From Ophioderma brevispina (taxonomy: Eukaryota; Echinodermata; Ophiuroidea; Amphilepidida; Ophiodermatidae), in contig JAMKCH010078666.1 in assembly GCA_023653785.1 (NCBI GenBank), positions 1 to 64,000 of the forward strand: a stretch of 64,000 nt of DNA. The letters are read 5' to 3'. Below the pieces are notes generated by a model. That model did no database searches. It had not been told where the DNA came from and saw nothing but the letters and a program-made list of their open reading frames with translations. Shown in pieces: positions 11,868 to 24,131 of the stretch; position 1 is the stretch's first letter, and every line of letters begins with the position of its first letter. Made by a program: the position numbers and the translations under genes.

Positions 11868-12735
11868 TTAAAGAAGACACCTGGCACATTTAAAAATAGT
11901 GTCACCTCAAGAGTTTTCAAAATTGAAATTTTTTCATGGGTTGTAAAGCTTTTATACTTATCCCTCTGCCGAAATGATTAAGACCAATCAGTGCCCTTAT
12001 TGGTTCAACGAATGATTTTAGATTAAGGGATGCCCGATTTAATGATATGAAGTTTTCATCTTGATAGCTTGGTCCTTCACTCCAAAACCCTATCTTAAAG
12101 TTTCACGCCGATATTTCAATCGTTTGGATGTGAGATCTAAACAATGTGATTTGTTGCCCCATAGAGTACTCTGTAAAATTAATATTGGTCGACCAAAATG
12201 GGCACATTTTCGGCTCATAACTTCCAAACAAACTCCTTTGCCTCTAAGATTTTACAGGTAAGAGAAAATCGTATCTTTCTTCTGATACCAAAATGTTACA
12301 CTTCTGGTAAAATCGTGGCTTCTGGGGACGGGTTATTAGCGATCGGGCCTTGGCCATCTAGATAAAATGACCGGTGACATTTATTCAGCAGATTACAGAA
12401 TGTGTTAACCCAAGTAAACACATGCTGGAGTTGAATCCCATGACAGGCACCTGTCTGACCGGTCTATAACCTTGTGGTTTTATATCAATGATTAATGACT
12501 ATCTTTGATATTCATGTTATTGACACATTTGTTGATAAATTATGCAACTTAAAGTTAACCTACAAATTACCTGGTCGCTCTTTTTGCCTCTTATTATGTC
12601 CATATCTGTTTTTGGACACGTTATTTTAGTGTAAAATACTCTCTCTTTCCAATGGCCTAACTATCATTTACAACAAGCAAATTGAAGAAATTTCAATATG
12701 TGGTGAAAATTGTGCTAGTGCATGCTTCAAGAAAC
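11868..12735 (-). mobile_element. TTAA-type MITE (CACTGGCACATTT family), interrupted copy
   Basis: Minus-strand copy of the family complete at 26,473-27,042. The left end is TTAA (11,868-11,871) followed by 'agaagacacctggcacattt'. Shared internal blocks are 'ggttgtaaagcttttata', 'aagaccaatcag', 'aacttaaagttaacctaca' and 'caaattgaagaaatttca'. The right end 'gaaaattgtgctagtgc' is eroded. About 280 bp between roughly 12,030 and 12,400 has no counterpart in other copies and is probably a later insertion. Confidence 0.6.
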
Positions 12736-12784
12736 AGGTCACCAGCCACCCCCCCCCTCACAAAAGTTACAAAATAATATAAAA

Positions 12785-12912
12785 TTAAACAAATTCCTGG
12801 TCTGCAACCTAACAGCAACATTTTCAGGGAGCACTGGGTAGGAGTGGGGGAAAATCAAACCCACCACCTTCCAATTACTAGACAGATGCCCTAACCACAC
12901 AACTGGTCTTCT
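12785..12912 (-). mobile_element. tRNA-derived SINE
   Basis: The minus strand reads a tRNA-like head: 'gtgtggttagggcatctg' (A-box-like, with TGGTTAGGGCA) and, about 30 bases later, 'gaaggtggtgggtttgatt' (B-box-like). A short body runs toward 'agtgctccctgaaaatg'. Spacing and order fit an RNA polymerase III promoter of a SINE. It is not a functional tRNA gene because the cloverleaf 3' half is missing. Confidence 0.6.
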
Positions 12913-13848
12913 GATAAATAAGATGATAACAGGGCTGGGGAGATATTACAAAAAATATGACAAAAGAGTGTTACTGGTAATCATGTTTCTGATTGTAACA
13001 CATACATACCCATACGGTTTTTGAAGTCTTTTCCAAATGACCATTTTGTTAAGCCATTTCAAAAACACGGACACTAATATCTGGTTTATTTTGTAATCAT
13101 TTGAATGCATCTTTTATGCTCATTCAGAATATAAGCCTGAAAATGCATAATTTGATATTTTTTTTTAATTACAAAGAGTTTGGATGTTTCTAGTTTTGCC
13201 CTATAGGGCCACAAAGAGTTTTTCTTAGAGACATTTTCTAACACTGGTGCCCTACCTTGCAGTGACTGTAGCTGAATTCACATGTATGGATGTCTTCTAT
13301 GTAGCTCACTGGCCTCTATCAACCTTCAAATTTTGGCATACTGTAAGAAGAGAAACCAACAAAATCAACAGTTGAATGAACATAATTTGCAGACTTAACC
13401 AGTAGTCATAGTAAATGTCCAAATGAGTCACGCTAAACGCAAGTATGATGCTGCAGGCATCTCTAATTCAAAATGGGCAATATTTTTCACAGCAAGACAA
13501 TGTTTGACAAAAAAAAATCAATTTGTATGTACATGGAACTAAGTTTACATAGGTTGCTTCCCCTCCCCCTTCCCCCATCCTGCTCTTCAGAGTTTGATGT
13601 GACTCAATTTTTTTATTAAATCATGATTACAATGATTTGATGGCCATGTGATAGATTTACTATCATATGATAAAGGCAGAAAAGAAACAAAGTGATATCA
13701 TGAGCCAACAAAAATGAATAATGCATTCTAAGGTGTAATCCCAACATCAAATCCATTGAGCTCAAGAATTAGTTGATTAGGTATCTCTATGTTGTTTAGT
13801 ATAGCCACATTTCAATGGGAAACAAATTTGTCTAATACCGCCTCTTAA
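12913..13848. other. No recognisable feature
   Basis: AT-rich sequence with a C-rich run near 13,560. No gene or repeat signal that I can support. Confidence 0.4.
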
Positions 13849-16800
13849 CCTCCTGCTTGCGCTCTTTTGGGGAGGATTACCAATATGGCTGACAGTGGCT
13901 TCAAGTATGGAGCACAGGTGACTAATCCAGTGTATAAAGATAGGTGCAGGTGGTCTTAACCGACCTGCTTGGGCTCTTTTGGGATTACCAATATGGCTGA
14001 CAGTGGCTCAAGTACGGAGCCCAGGTGTGGGGACTAATCCAGTGTTAAAGCTAGGTGCCTGTGTGTCTTAACCACCTGCATGGGCTCTTTAGGATTACCA
14101 ATATGGCTGACAGTGGCTTCAAGTATGGAGCCCAGGTGACACTAATCAGTGTTGTATAAAGATAGGTGCCTGTGTGGCTTATCTAACAGCCTGCTGGGCT
14201 CTTTTGGGATTCCCAATAGGGCTGAAAGTGGTTCAAGTAGGAGCCAGGTGACCAATCCAGGTATAAAAGATAGGTGACTGTGTTGTCTTAACCGCATGCT
14301 GGGTTATTTGGGATTACCAATATGGCTGACAGTGGCTTCAAGTCCGGAGCCCAGGTGACGACCAGTGTAAAGATAGGTGCCTGTGTGTGTCTTAACCGCC
14401 TGCTTGGGATATTTGGATTACCAATATGGCGGACAGTGGCTGTTCAAGTATGGCAGCCCAGGTGACTAACCAGAGTGTTAAAGAAGGGCTGCTGTTGTCT
14501 TAACGCCTGCTTGGGCTCTTTTGGGATTACCAATATGGCTGACAGTGCTTCAAAGTAGGAGCCCAGGTGACTAATCATTGTATAAAGATATGTGGCCTGT
14601 GGTGTCCTTACACCGCCTCTTGGCGCTTTGGGATTCCAATATGGCTGACAGTGGCTTCAAGTACGGATCCCAGGTGACCAATCCAGTGTATAAAGAGAGG
14701 TGCCTGTGTGTCTTAACCGCCTCTTGGGCTCTTTTGGGGATTACATATGGCTGGAAGGAGGTGGCTTCAAGTAAGGGAGGCCCAGGTTGACTAATACTCT
14801 ACAGTGTAATAAGAATAGGTGCCTGTGGTGTCTTAAAAAAACGTTCACCGCCTGCTTGGCTCTTGTTGGGATTACCAGATGGCTGACAGTGGCTTCAAGT
14901 ATGGAGCGCCCCCAGGTGACTAATCCATGTCTAAAGAGGTAGGTGCCTGTGTGTCCTTAAAAAAAACGCTGCTTGGGGGACTCTTTTTGGGATTACCAAT
15001 ATGGCTGACAGTGGCTTCAAATACGGAGCCCATGTGACTAATTCCAGTGTATAAGTAGGTGCCTGTGGGTGGTCTTAAAATTAAACCGCCTGCTTGGCTC
15101 TTGGTATGGGATTACCACCAATAATGGCTGACATGGCTTCAAGTATGGAGCCCGGTGACTAATCCAGTGTATAAGATATTGCCTGTGTGTCCTTAAAACT
15201 TAATAACCGCCTGCTGGTCTCTTTGGTATTACCAATATGGCTGACAGTGGCTTCAAGTAATGGCGCCCAGGTGCTATCCAGTGTATAAGATAGGTGCCTG
15301 TGGTGGTCTTAACCGCCTTCTTGGCTCTTTTAGGGATTACCAATGATTGGCTGACAGTTTTTCAAGTTGGAGCCCAGTGACGGAATCCTGTATAAAGATA
15401 GTGCCTGTTGGTCTTAACCGCCTGGCTTTGGCTCTTTTGGGATTACCATATGGCTACATTAGGCTTCAAGTGCGGAGCCCAGGTTACCAATCCTTTGTAT
15501 AGAGATTAGTGTTCCTTTGGTGTCTTAAGTAACCGGTCGGGCTGCTGGGCTTTTTGGATTTTCCAATATGGCTGACAGTGCGTCAGTAATGGACCCAGTT
15601 GACTAATCCAGTGTATAAAGATTGAGGTGTCCTGTGTTCTGTACCCGCCTGCTGGCTTCTTTTGGGATTACCAATATGGCGGTCAGTGACTTCAAGTATG
15701 GAGCCCATGTGACCTAATCCAGTGTATAAAGAGAGGTGCCTGTGTGTCTTAACCGCCTTGCTTGGGCTCTTTTGGATTACCGCATATGGTTGACATGGCT
15801 TCAGTATGGAGCCCCATGTGTACTATCCAGTGTATAAAGATAGGTGCCTGTGTGTCTTACCCGCCTTCTTGGGCTCTTTTGGGATTACCATATGGCTGAC
15901 AGTGGCTTGCATTCAAGTACGGAGCCCAGGTTACTAATCCATTATAAAGAGAGGTGCCTGTGTGTCTTAACCGCCGCCTGCTTGGGCTCTTTTGGGATTA
16001 CCAATATGGCGGACAGTGGCTTCAAGTATGGAGCCCAGTTGACTATCCAGTGTTATAAAAGATAGTGCCTGTTTGTCTTCACCTCCAACCGCCTGCTTGG
16101 GCTCGTTTTTGGGATTACCCAAATTGCCTGACAGTGGCATTCAAAGTATGGAGCCCAGGTGCTAATCCAGTGTATAAAGGATAGGTGGCCTGTGTGTCTA
16201 AACCGCCTGCTTGGTGCTCTTTTGATTACCAATAGGCGTGACAGTGGCTTCAAGTACGTAGCCCAGGTGACTAATCCATGTATAAAGATAGGTGCCTGTG
16301 TGTCTTAAAAACCGCCGCTTGGGCTCTTTTGGATTAACCAATATTGCTGACAGGTGGCTTCAGTTCGATCCCAGTGTAGCTAATCCATTGTATAAAGATC
16401 GGTGCCTGTGTGTCTTAACCGCCTGCTTGGGCTCTTTTGGGATTACCAATATGGCTGACAGTGGCTTCAAGTATGGAGCCCAGGTGACTAATCCGGTGTT
16501 AAAGATATTGCCATGGTGGTGTCTTACCGCCTGCTTTGGCTCTTTTGGGATTACCAAAATGGCTGACATGGCTTCAAGTAATGGAGCCCTGTGACTAATC
16601 CCGTGTCTAAAGTAGGTGCCTGTGTTGTTCTTAACCGCCTGCTTGGGCTTTTGGGATTACTCACTATGGCTAGACAGTGGCTTCAAGGTACGGAGCCCAG
16701 GTGACTAATCCAATGTTAAATAGGTGCTGTTTGTACTTACCGCCTGCTTGGGCGCTTTTGGGATTAACAATCTGGCTGACATTGGCTCAGTACGGAGGCC

Positions 16801-17060
16801 CAGGTGACTAATCCAGTGTATGAAGATAGTGCCGTGTGTCTTAACCGCCTTTGGGCTCTTTTGGGATTACCAATATGGCTGACAGTGGCTTCAAGTATGG
16901 CGCCGCCCATGTGACTAACCATTGTATAAAGATAGGTGCCTGTGTGTCTTAACCGGCCTGGCTTGGGCGCTTTGGGGATTACCAATATGGCTGACAGTGC
17001 TTTCAAGTACGGAGCCCAGTGACTAATTCCAGTGTAATAAAGATGGTGCCTGTGTCCCTT
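13849..17060. repeat. Satellite array, ~29 units of ~108 bp
   Basis: A head-to-tail array in which 'accaatatggctgacagtgg' (or a close variant) recurs 29 times from 13,880 to 16,988, with a mean spacing near 110. The consensus unit is about 108 bp and also contains 'ctgcttgggctcttttggg', 'caagtatggagcccaggtg' and 'actaatccagtgtataaag'. Units differ mainly by one- or two-base insertions and deletions rather than substitutions. The consensus length is a multiple of three and is free of stops in one frame on each strand, giving partial frames such as 16,292-16,594, but the indels break any long frame. The array abuts the MITE beginning at 17,061. It is best read as a minisatellite or satellite block; coding potential is unproven. 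Confidence 0.95.
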
Positions 17061-17505
17061 TCAACGGTGCAACAAAGAGTTTTCACATATTAAGTAATGT
17101 GTCCCTTAAAAATTGAAATCCCTGTTGTTCCTGATTTAAAGCTTTCCAACAAAAATGTACCCATCCCCCCCCCTTTTTAAATGGATTAAATGTGCAATGA
17201 TAGATTTCAGGTGTCTCAAATGTAAATCTGATGTTGGCAAGCTGGTGTAAGCTTTTCTATCAAAAATATCCCCATCTGCAAGATTAAGCTGAGAAGTGTT
17301 CTTTGGTACAAAAATTGTGAAATTCCCTAAAGAGCAAATACAAAATTTCGCCTATGTTTTCTATTGAAATTTAAACATACACAATCACCTTTTGTTTCCA
17401 TTTTAAGTATTTCTGTAACCAAATAAATAAAGGGAATCTTATTGAGTGTCTAATCTATATGAAATATAATATGGATGACTTGAAATCTCTTCATTGCACC
17501 TTTAA
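17061..17505. mobile_element. TTAA-type MITE, GGTGCAAC(G)A(G)AG family, second copy
   Basis: The left end is 'ggtgcaacaaagagttttca'. The right end is 'ttgaaatctcttcattgcac' followed by CTTTAA (17,500-17,505). Internal blocks match the complete copy at 50,030: 'ctatcaaaaatatccccatc', 'aattgtgaaattc', 'agagcaaatac', 'gcctatgtttt' and 'ctatatgaaat'. The left TTAA is mutated to TCAA. The element encodes nothing. Confidence 0.7.
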
Positions 17506-18420
17506 GGTAGGATCATCAGATAAAATGGTCTTATGATAATGACCATAAAATCAAACCCCTGAATCAATTTAGACCAAACTTGACTATGGTAAAGATTGAA
17601 CTCTCCTCCAACTTTTTGCATTTTCACATACGGTGATTTGTTTTTAGTGTTTTTTATTTATTAAAACACAAAAACATAAACAATTTTTAAATAATAATTT
17701 TTCCCAGCCTAAATGGAAGGTGCTTGTAAGCTGAAACTCAGGGCGGTGTGTTATAAACAAAATACGCTAAAATCTCATGTTGGCTGTTTTTAATCAAGTG
17801 TTTAAAATCTTTAGAAAAATTATTTTAGCGGGAAAATAATTTAGGGGAAATTAAAAAACACCTATTATTTCAATAGAAACACTCATCTAAATCTAACATG
17901 AGAATTTTTCCTAAATTTTGATTTTTCTTTCATATGACACCTATTCATCACCAAGGGAGTTGTTAGTTTCTTCTATGAAAAATTCGTGAAAGTGGATACT
18001 TCAGTATTTCTAGAAATAGCTTCAAAACAAAAGTGTTGTTGAGACCACCTGTTCTTGGTTTTGATGACACGCAGGGAAAAAATACAAATTGTATTGAATT
18101 TTTAATATTTCTTTCAAACACCATTAAAACAAACAACCAATCTTATAACTTATCAATTACTTGAAGGAAATAATTGAAAAAAAAATGTGTATTTTTCTCA
18201 CAAATTTGCCGCCCATTCTTTTGGCACTCATTTTCTTACTGTCAAAATCAGCCCCCCTGTTACAATTCTTGGGAATTTGAAAAATGCATTACGGACATAA
18301 TCGCTAAAAGCGCCTTTTTGGAAAAATGAAAATTTGGCACACATGTTCAATTCACCAATCCCAAACTTTCATGAGAATTTTCAAACAAGATCGGGCGCGA
18401 AGCTTTAGCCGTAATCCTAC
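17506..18420. mobile_element. Possible TIR element between two MITE copies
   Basis: The left side begins 'aaggtaggatcatcag' and the right side ends 'gccgtaatcctaccta', giving a short inverted repeat (AGGTAGGAT) around about 900 bp of AT-rich sequence. The short repeat alone is weak evidence. Confidence 0.3.
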
Positions 18421-18677
18421 CTAATCTGAGAAGTATTTCTTTTCTTGGTACACAAAAATTGTGAAATTTCTTTTTCATATGGAATGCAAACTACAAAATC
18501 CAGCCATGTATACATTAAAATATAAGCAAATCAAAATCAACCTTTCGTTTTAACTTTTAAGTAAGAAGCCATTTTTGGTAGCCAAATACAATGTAAGGGT
18601 CTATTGAAAGTCTATCTATGTGGATGCCACAGAAATATGGGATGTCCTCAAAAAATCTTGAACAATTGCACATTTAA
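18421..18677. mobile_element. Truncated copy of the GGTGCAAC MITE family
   Basis: Contains the family blocks 'aagtatttcttttcttggta', 'aaaattgtgaaatt', 'tctatctatgtgg' and an end reading 'aacaattgcacatttaa' with TTAA at 18,674-18,677. The left part is missing. Confidence 0.5.
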
Positions 18678-19145
18678 GTTTTAACAGGATGACCACTGAT
18701 ACAATTCCTATATCCAACAGTCCATAATTGACCAACCTTTGAGTTAGCCTTTGTTAATATTGCTTTAATTGGTTACCAGGATTGCCTATAGATCCAGTTG
18801 CCATCGGCAAACTTCCTTTGGTCTTGTTAAAAATAACTTAATCTGCCATAAAACAGCAATAAAGTTCCCAGTGGATTAAAATTTTAGAAAATCAATCAAC
18901 TAATCTGATATCAAGAAACTGATATTCCAGCTATAACCTAGATATGCAGATTTTCCTAAAACAGCAATTTGAAGTACCAAAAATTATTAAAATGAGATCG
19001 AGCATAAAAAGTGAGCCGCACTCCTTATCTCGTTTTATATATGAAACCATATTGCGTTTTGGTATATCATTGTCATTTGGAGGAAGCCTTATGTATATTT
19101 ATGAGAGAGTGAGAGTATTGTGTTTGTTGCATTTATGTCACTACT
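18678..19145. other. No recognisable feature
   Basis: AT-rich. An 88-codon frame starts at 18,944 but has no recognisable domain and runs into the next MITE. Confidence 0.35.
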
Positions 19146-19149
19146 GTAC

Positions 19150-19562
19150 TGGCCCGGTGGGACCACTTATAGTCAAGGTGGATAGATGCCGTGAACAAGA
19201 AAACACATAAAAGGGTCCTCTTGTTTTCCAACATAAGGCGATTTACGCCGTACATTGATTAGTGGTAAAAACAGTAAAATATGGACAAAAGGGTATGTTT
19301 TTTTTAAAGTTGAAAACCGCATGAAATTCTGATGTTTTAGGGTATGTAAGACTCAATTAAGCAGAATCAAAATCATCAAAAATATTGTCAAAGTCGAAAG
19401 TAGACAAGTGGAGATAATAAAGGATATATTCACGACACAATGCCTCATTGCTTATTGTTTAGGGTAGCAAAAACTGACAAATACTTGTTTAATGTAGCAA
19501 AATCAAACCAACATACTTGCTAAGGGTGTTTTTAGTCCGGTTGTAAATACGGGGCCCTTATC
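19150..19562. mobile_element. hAT-like MITE (GGGCCACT..GTATTCAAGGTGGATAT family), decayed copy
   Basis: The left end 'cccggtgggaccacttatag' plus 'tcaaggtggatagatgc' matches the ends at 28,068, 36,960 and 57,978. Inside are 'gtttagggtagcaaaa' phrases shared with 58,280-58,320. The right end 'ttgtaaatacggggccc' is a degenerate inverted copy. No target duplication is visible. Confidence 0.5.
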
Positions 19563-19924
19563 TGTGTTAAAAATCAACAGAAGTCATAATTGGGGAGATT
19601 ATATTGTGCATTTTTAATGGAAATGTAGGAATCTTTATGAGGTATAGTGCCTTTCTCCTCCTGTGTGCTTTGACCTTTGTGGGTGACATTTGACCCTCAT
19701 ATTTTTCATTGCTCAGGCAACAATCTTTTGTACCACATGCTGGTCACAGGACATTTCTAAGCAAATCACATCTAGATGAACTTTTACCTTTTGGGTTTTT
19801 ACTCTGAAACCCTGATAACAAATTGTCAGACTGTCCTTCCCTACCTTAACATCAAGTGGCGCCATGTTGTCAAATAATGAAGGCTGCACAGCCGCCGGGA
19901 CATATAAACATATTTCATCATACT

Positions 19925-20190
19925 TTTTAGTAGTATAAATGATGCCCGCTCCCCCCCCCCATTTGGTTTTCCCCCCCAGTTTGTCCCCCCCCCGAATTTT
20001 TTAGTTTTTTTGCCGATTTTAGGCAGAAATCACAAATTTTGGGAAAATTACATTTGGACCAAAATTGGTTAAAAAGCTCAAATCTCAAAATTGTTGATGT
20101 TTCTCCACAAAAAAAATACTTTTTTTTCCCCCCCAAATTACACTTTCCTCCCCCCCCCCTCCCGATAAAGAATTCTGGCGCTGCCACTGC
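19925..20190. mobile_element. Oligo-G/C MITE (GTGGCAGCGCCAGA-ended family)
   Basis: Long C runs flank an AT-rich centre with 'ccgattttaggcagaaatca' and 'accaaaattggtt'. The right end 'ttctggcgctgccactgc' is the inverted counterpart of ends at 49,450 and 63,070. It has no transposase. The minus-strand open frame here is an artefact of the low-complexity sequence. Confidence 0.55.
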
Positions 20191-20660
20191 ACCCTAGTAA
20201 CAGCATTTTCCACACAGTGCGATAAAAGGGTTATGACAAATCACATTAAAGAGTGAGAATGCAGGCATGTGACACACCCTAGGTCATTTTTTAAGGCGAA
20301 AATTCACAGTCATGATGCAGAAATTTCCCCAATCAAAGCGGCAAATTGAGGCTCACAGTGCAAAGGGAGAAGAAAAGGACTGTATAGCATGAATAACCAT
20401 CTTTTCTTTCTTTGCTTTCCCCCTCAAAAAAATGCCAAAGAGGCACTCTGCATGCATCTCCCATCACCCCTCTGACAATGCCTCCTGGAAACAAGAACAT
20501 AATCATCCTCAGGGCTTTCCCTAGAGGGGGTGTGGGGTGTGCGGCATCCCATGAACACAGCTTTTATCAGCAATTAGAGGCCACTGAAGCCTGTAGCACT
20601 AGCACTGTATGTTGTAGTTGTAGTGTTTTAAAACCCCCCCCCACCCAGTAAAAATTGTTT
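20191..20660. other. No recognisable feature
   Basis: Short frames only. A C-rich run lies at 20,634-20,643 and 'agagggggtgtggggtgtgc' near 20,523. Confidence 0.35.
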
Positions 20661-20663
20661 GGA

Positions 20664-20893
20664 ATACTGTAAAAGTGTTCATTGTTTTCGCGCGCTGTAT
20701 TTTTCGCATTTCATCAATTTTTATAATATTTTTTTGCTCGTTTTTAAATTTCGCTCTTTTCAGCTATCTTACATAGACCTACATACAAAATAAACATTTT
20801 CGCGTGTTGTTAATTTCGGGCTACCCCCCCAGCTCAAAGCGCGCGAAAAGCACTAAAATTAATGTAGCGCGAAAATTTCAACTTTTAAGTATT
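20664..20893. mobile_element. MITE with TACTGTAAAAGTG ends
   Basis: The left end 'tactgtaaaagtgttcattg' leads to 'ttttcgcgcg'. The right end is 'gcgcgaaaatttcaactttt'. Inverted 'ttttcgcg' / 'cgcgaaaa' motifs recur inside. It is the same style as the compact element at 24,132. Confidence 0.5.
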
Positions 20894-22114
20894 CAAAAAA
20901 TACATTGCGGGTCCTTGGACCGCTAGTGTCATCTTCCATCGCGTTCCAACCAGTTTACTTACATCATCATAGCCCTATGGAACTCATACGGCACTGCATA
21001 TATTAAAGGTTAACATTTTGACCACAGACACACACACACCGAAATACAGACATAGACAAGTAATCCCGATGTGCCTTCTGCAATTCTTGTAACTACCCAA
21101 AAATTGTGTCAACAAATGGACCATTTTTGTCCGGGAAAACACCACCGCATCCCGCTAGAATTCCCCTGTACATTCCTAAAAACAGATTTATTCAGACAGG
21201 GACCCACATCTAAATCATAGTCAAATATTTGAATAATTTTTGATCCAACTGAATAAAAAATGATTTTCAATACCGAATTCACAGCTGGTTGACCCCCATG
21301 GAAATTGCTCTTATTTTTATAGCGTTTTAAGCAGTGGCCGACACAGTTTTTGACCAACTGTATATCAGTAAGGATAACCAGAGTTATTCCCCTCGTAAAA
21401 AACCATAAAAAATCCATTGCGGGAATCTCTTGCCATAAGGCCTACAAATGTTTTTGAATTATAGTTTATACAGCGCCCTCTAATAGGCCCATGCTCCAAT
21501 AGAAAGCTGTGTGAAATTAGATTTAGAGAAAATCATATTTGCCCGCAATGAATTTTCGTGAATTTACACAGAAGGAAGTTAGTGAATAAGTAATCCAAAT
21601 TAGTGCCAAAAGTGTGTCACTGTTTGATAATTTTTGGTTTTTTTGTGGTTTATTGTAACAAAATAATGAGACTCTGAAACATCTGTGAATGTACATTGTT
21701 ACAGCTTGGCTGGGGAACACTCAGCAAAAACACCCGTGGCCATTGTTTCAAGCTTTTATAAAGCCTTATTAACAATGGCCAAGTGCATTAGCGGTGAACA
21801 AAGTCGGCTCAAAGGGAATGTCTTGATCGATCACTAATAACCCGATCCCTAGCGACCTCCATATTTTACCCTAAGTGCCGTCAAAATTTGGTATCACAGG
21901 AGAAAGATACTATTTGTTCTCATTTACCTTGTGAAATCTTAAGCCTGAAGAGTTTGGTGCTCGAAGTGTAGGAGATGAAAAAATGACATCTGTCTGTACT
22001 GTGCCTAAGATGAGGATTATACTTAGTGATATCATTTTCTTATGTATTACTTATTCCAACATGACTTGATGATTACTTTATTTTGGTTAAATTCAACAAA
22101 ATAAAAGTTTACAA

Positions 22115-22170
22115 TAGTCTGTCCGCCTACTCTGTCTTTGTCTGTCTCTCTGTCTATGTCTGTCTGTCGC
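22115..22170. repeat. (TCTG)n-like microsatellite
   Basis: Imperfect runs of tctg/tctc ('tctgtctctctgtctatgtc'). Confidence 0.7.
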
Positions 22171-22282
22171 CTATGCATTTTGTTATGCTTGAATAACTGG
22201 AGCCGAAGAAATTTTGCTATGAGCGGTAGTGGGAGGACCGTTTTCTGAGCATTTGTTAGACAGAGTGACCATGAAAGTCCAA

Positions 22283-22299
22283 AGGTCATCTAGAGGTCA
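22283..22299 (+). promoter_or_regulatory. Perfect DR5 nuclear receptor-type site (sequence match only)
   Basis: AGGTCA, five bases, AGGTCA in direct orientation: the exact consensus of a retinoic-acid-response-type DR5 element (RAR/RXR in bilaterians). It lies in sequence that I could not assign to a repeat family. No gene is identified nearby, so a regulatory role is inference. Confidence 0.3.
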
Positions 22300-24131
22300 A
22301 TGGCAAGAATCAGAAATGCCATTATGACCACTAAATTGCGCGTCAAAAGGACCAACTGACCTGAGACACAACCAAATTCCTGAGAATCAAAGATACCACT
22401 ATACATCAAAGTCACACACAGAGAAATGCACTATGTATGATCACCCCCCCCCCCCCCTTCTAAAAAGATTTAAAACTATTTTTTAATCAATAGTATTTTC
22501 ATATTAGACCATCATGCACCTTTCAAATGTACACAAGGAAACACCTCAAGTGATGGCACTTTTCACAGTGTACACTCACTAGGCAGCAATACAGGATTAT
22601 CCTTACTAGAAGACAAATAGCAAAACTACTAGAATTCCCTACATAGAATGATTTCGTTGTTTGATTTTCAGAAACTCAAAATGATATTAGCAAGCACTTG
22701 ATCTTAATTAATTTGACTGATTCTGAGATTTTTAAATTTTGCAACATGTCGAAGGTTTTTGTCATTGCATGGTAGAAGTGACAGATGAAAAATATTGCCA
22801 TTGCCCCTGATTCATTATCTGCGCGCTATCAATGGTATAAACCTTGAATATGGTGTTTTTTGTCATCTATCTTTGGAAAGCAAATATATTGAATAGCTGT
22901 TGAAAATCAGGACAACACAAAGAATACAGTCTTCATTGATTATAAATATTGATAATTCTAGTTTAAAGGGGGGCATTTAGTGATCCACAGCCTCGTCCCC
23001 CCCCCGACTTCCTAAAAGCTTGATATTTTATATCATCTGCAACCACGGGAGGGTTGGTGAAGCCCATTCAAACCAGTCTGTCAGTGCCGGGCGGCTGAAC
23101 ATTCATTTTGAATATTGCACGGAATAATATTATTGGGTGCTTGTATACACACATAATGTCAAGTCGATACAAACAATCCCGGCAAACTATTCGTGTTGGA
23201 TGTGGGTTGCCCCTATGGAGGTGGTTAAATTTTGGACTAACCTATGGCCCTACACAACGCAGTAATGAAATGACACATCATGCGTCTTGATTTAAATAAA
23301 CACCCTCAATGAATACATCTTTGTCCACCTAAGCGACCCGATTGCATATGAAGAAAAAAAGAGTATCTGAGCCACATGATCCAGGTGCACTATTATTACA
23401 CCTGGCCACCTCTAACACAACATCAACTTGTATCACTACCGATTAGCATCTATATGCCCCAACGCGGCACCCACAGTATGCTGAAGAAGAGGATGGCAGC
23501 CATTGAATTTCTATTGTTGAGCTACTCTATGTTTCTTTTTGGTCGGCAAACATGCGAGCGAAGATGAATTCTAAAGACTTAGTAACGTTTTGCCTTTCTA
23601 TCGATATAGAACCTCTTTGATCTGAACCGTTTAGCCTTAGTATCACCCGTGTGGCCAATATTACATATTACGAATTTTAGAAAATTTTAAAAACCAAAAA
23701 AGAAAAATTAAAGAAATTTCAAATTTGTATATTTCTGTCCGTAAACGGACAGAAATTACAGCACAGTAGCTATGAGGACGGTGGCGAAACGAGACAATGC
23801 CTCATAACACAAAACGGCCAAGATCGGATAGCGATCAGCTCAAATTTTGAGAATAAGCTTTCTCAAGGCGTATCAGTGATCAATGAATAAACAGAGCAAG
23901 CTGCTGTGCTGTTGAAATCACCGAAATGCCACCTTTAGTGAGGGAAGGAAAATGGGGAAGTAGACAATTATTAATTGGAACAAGCACTTTAAAGCAGGGC
24001 TCAGAAATTGCTGTATGCTAATTACAGTATATATAGCGGTACTGTATTATAAAATTTCAGCATCCAGAAATTTCACAAACAAGTGTGGTTTCATAATGAA
24101 GGGCATGATTTGACAAGCTATCAAATATTGT

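Larger units (their letters stand above)
20900..24125. other. Non-coding stretch
   Basis: No gene recognised. Contains a (CA)n patch at 21,028-21,040, a TCTG-rich patch (22,115-22,170), a C15 run near 22,444, a C9 run near 23,000 and the DR5 site listed separately. Two 80-102-codon minus-strand frames lack any domain I can identify. Confidence 0.4.

Noticed and set aside
13849..17060. CRISPR array
   Set aside because: Units are contiguous with no unique spacers, the repeat is ~108 bp and the context is eukaryotic.
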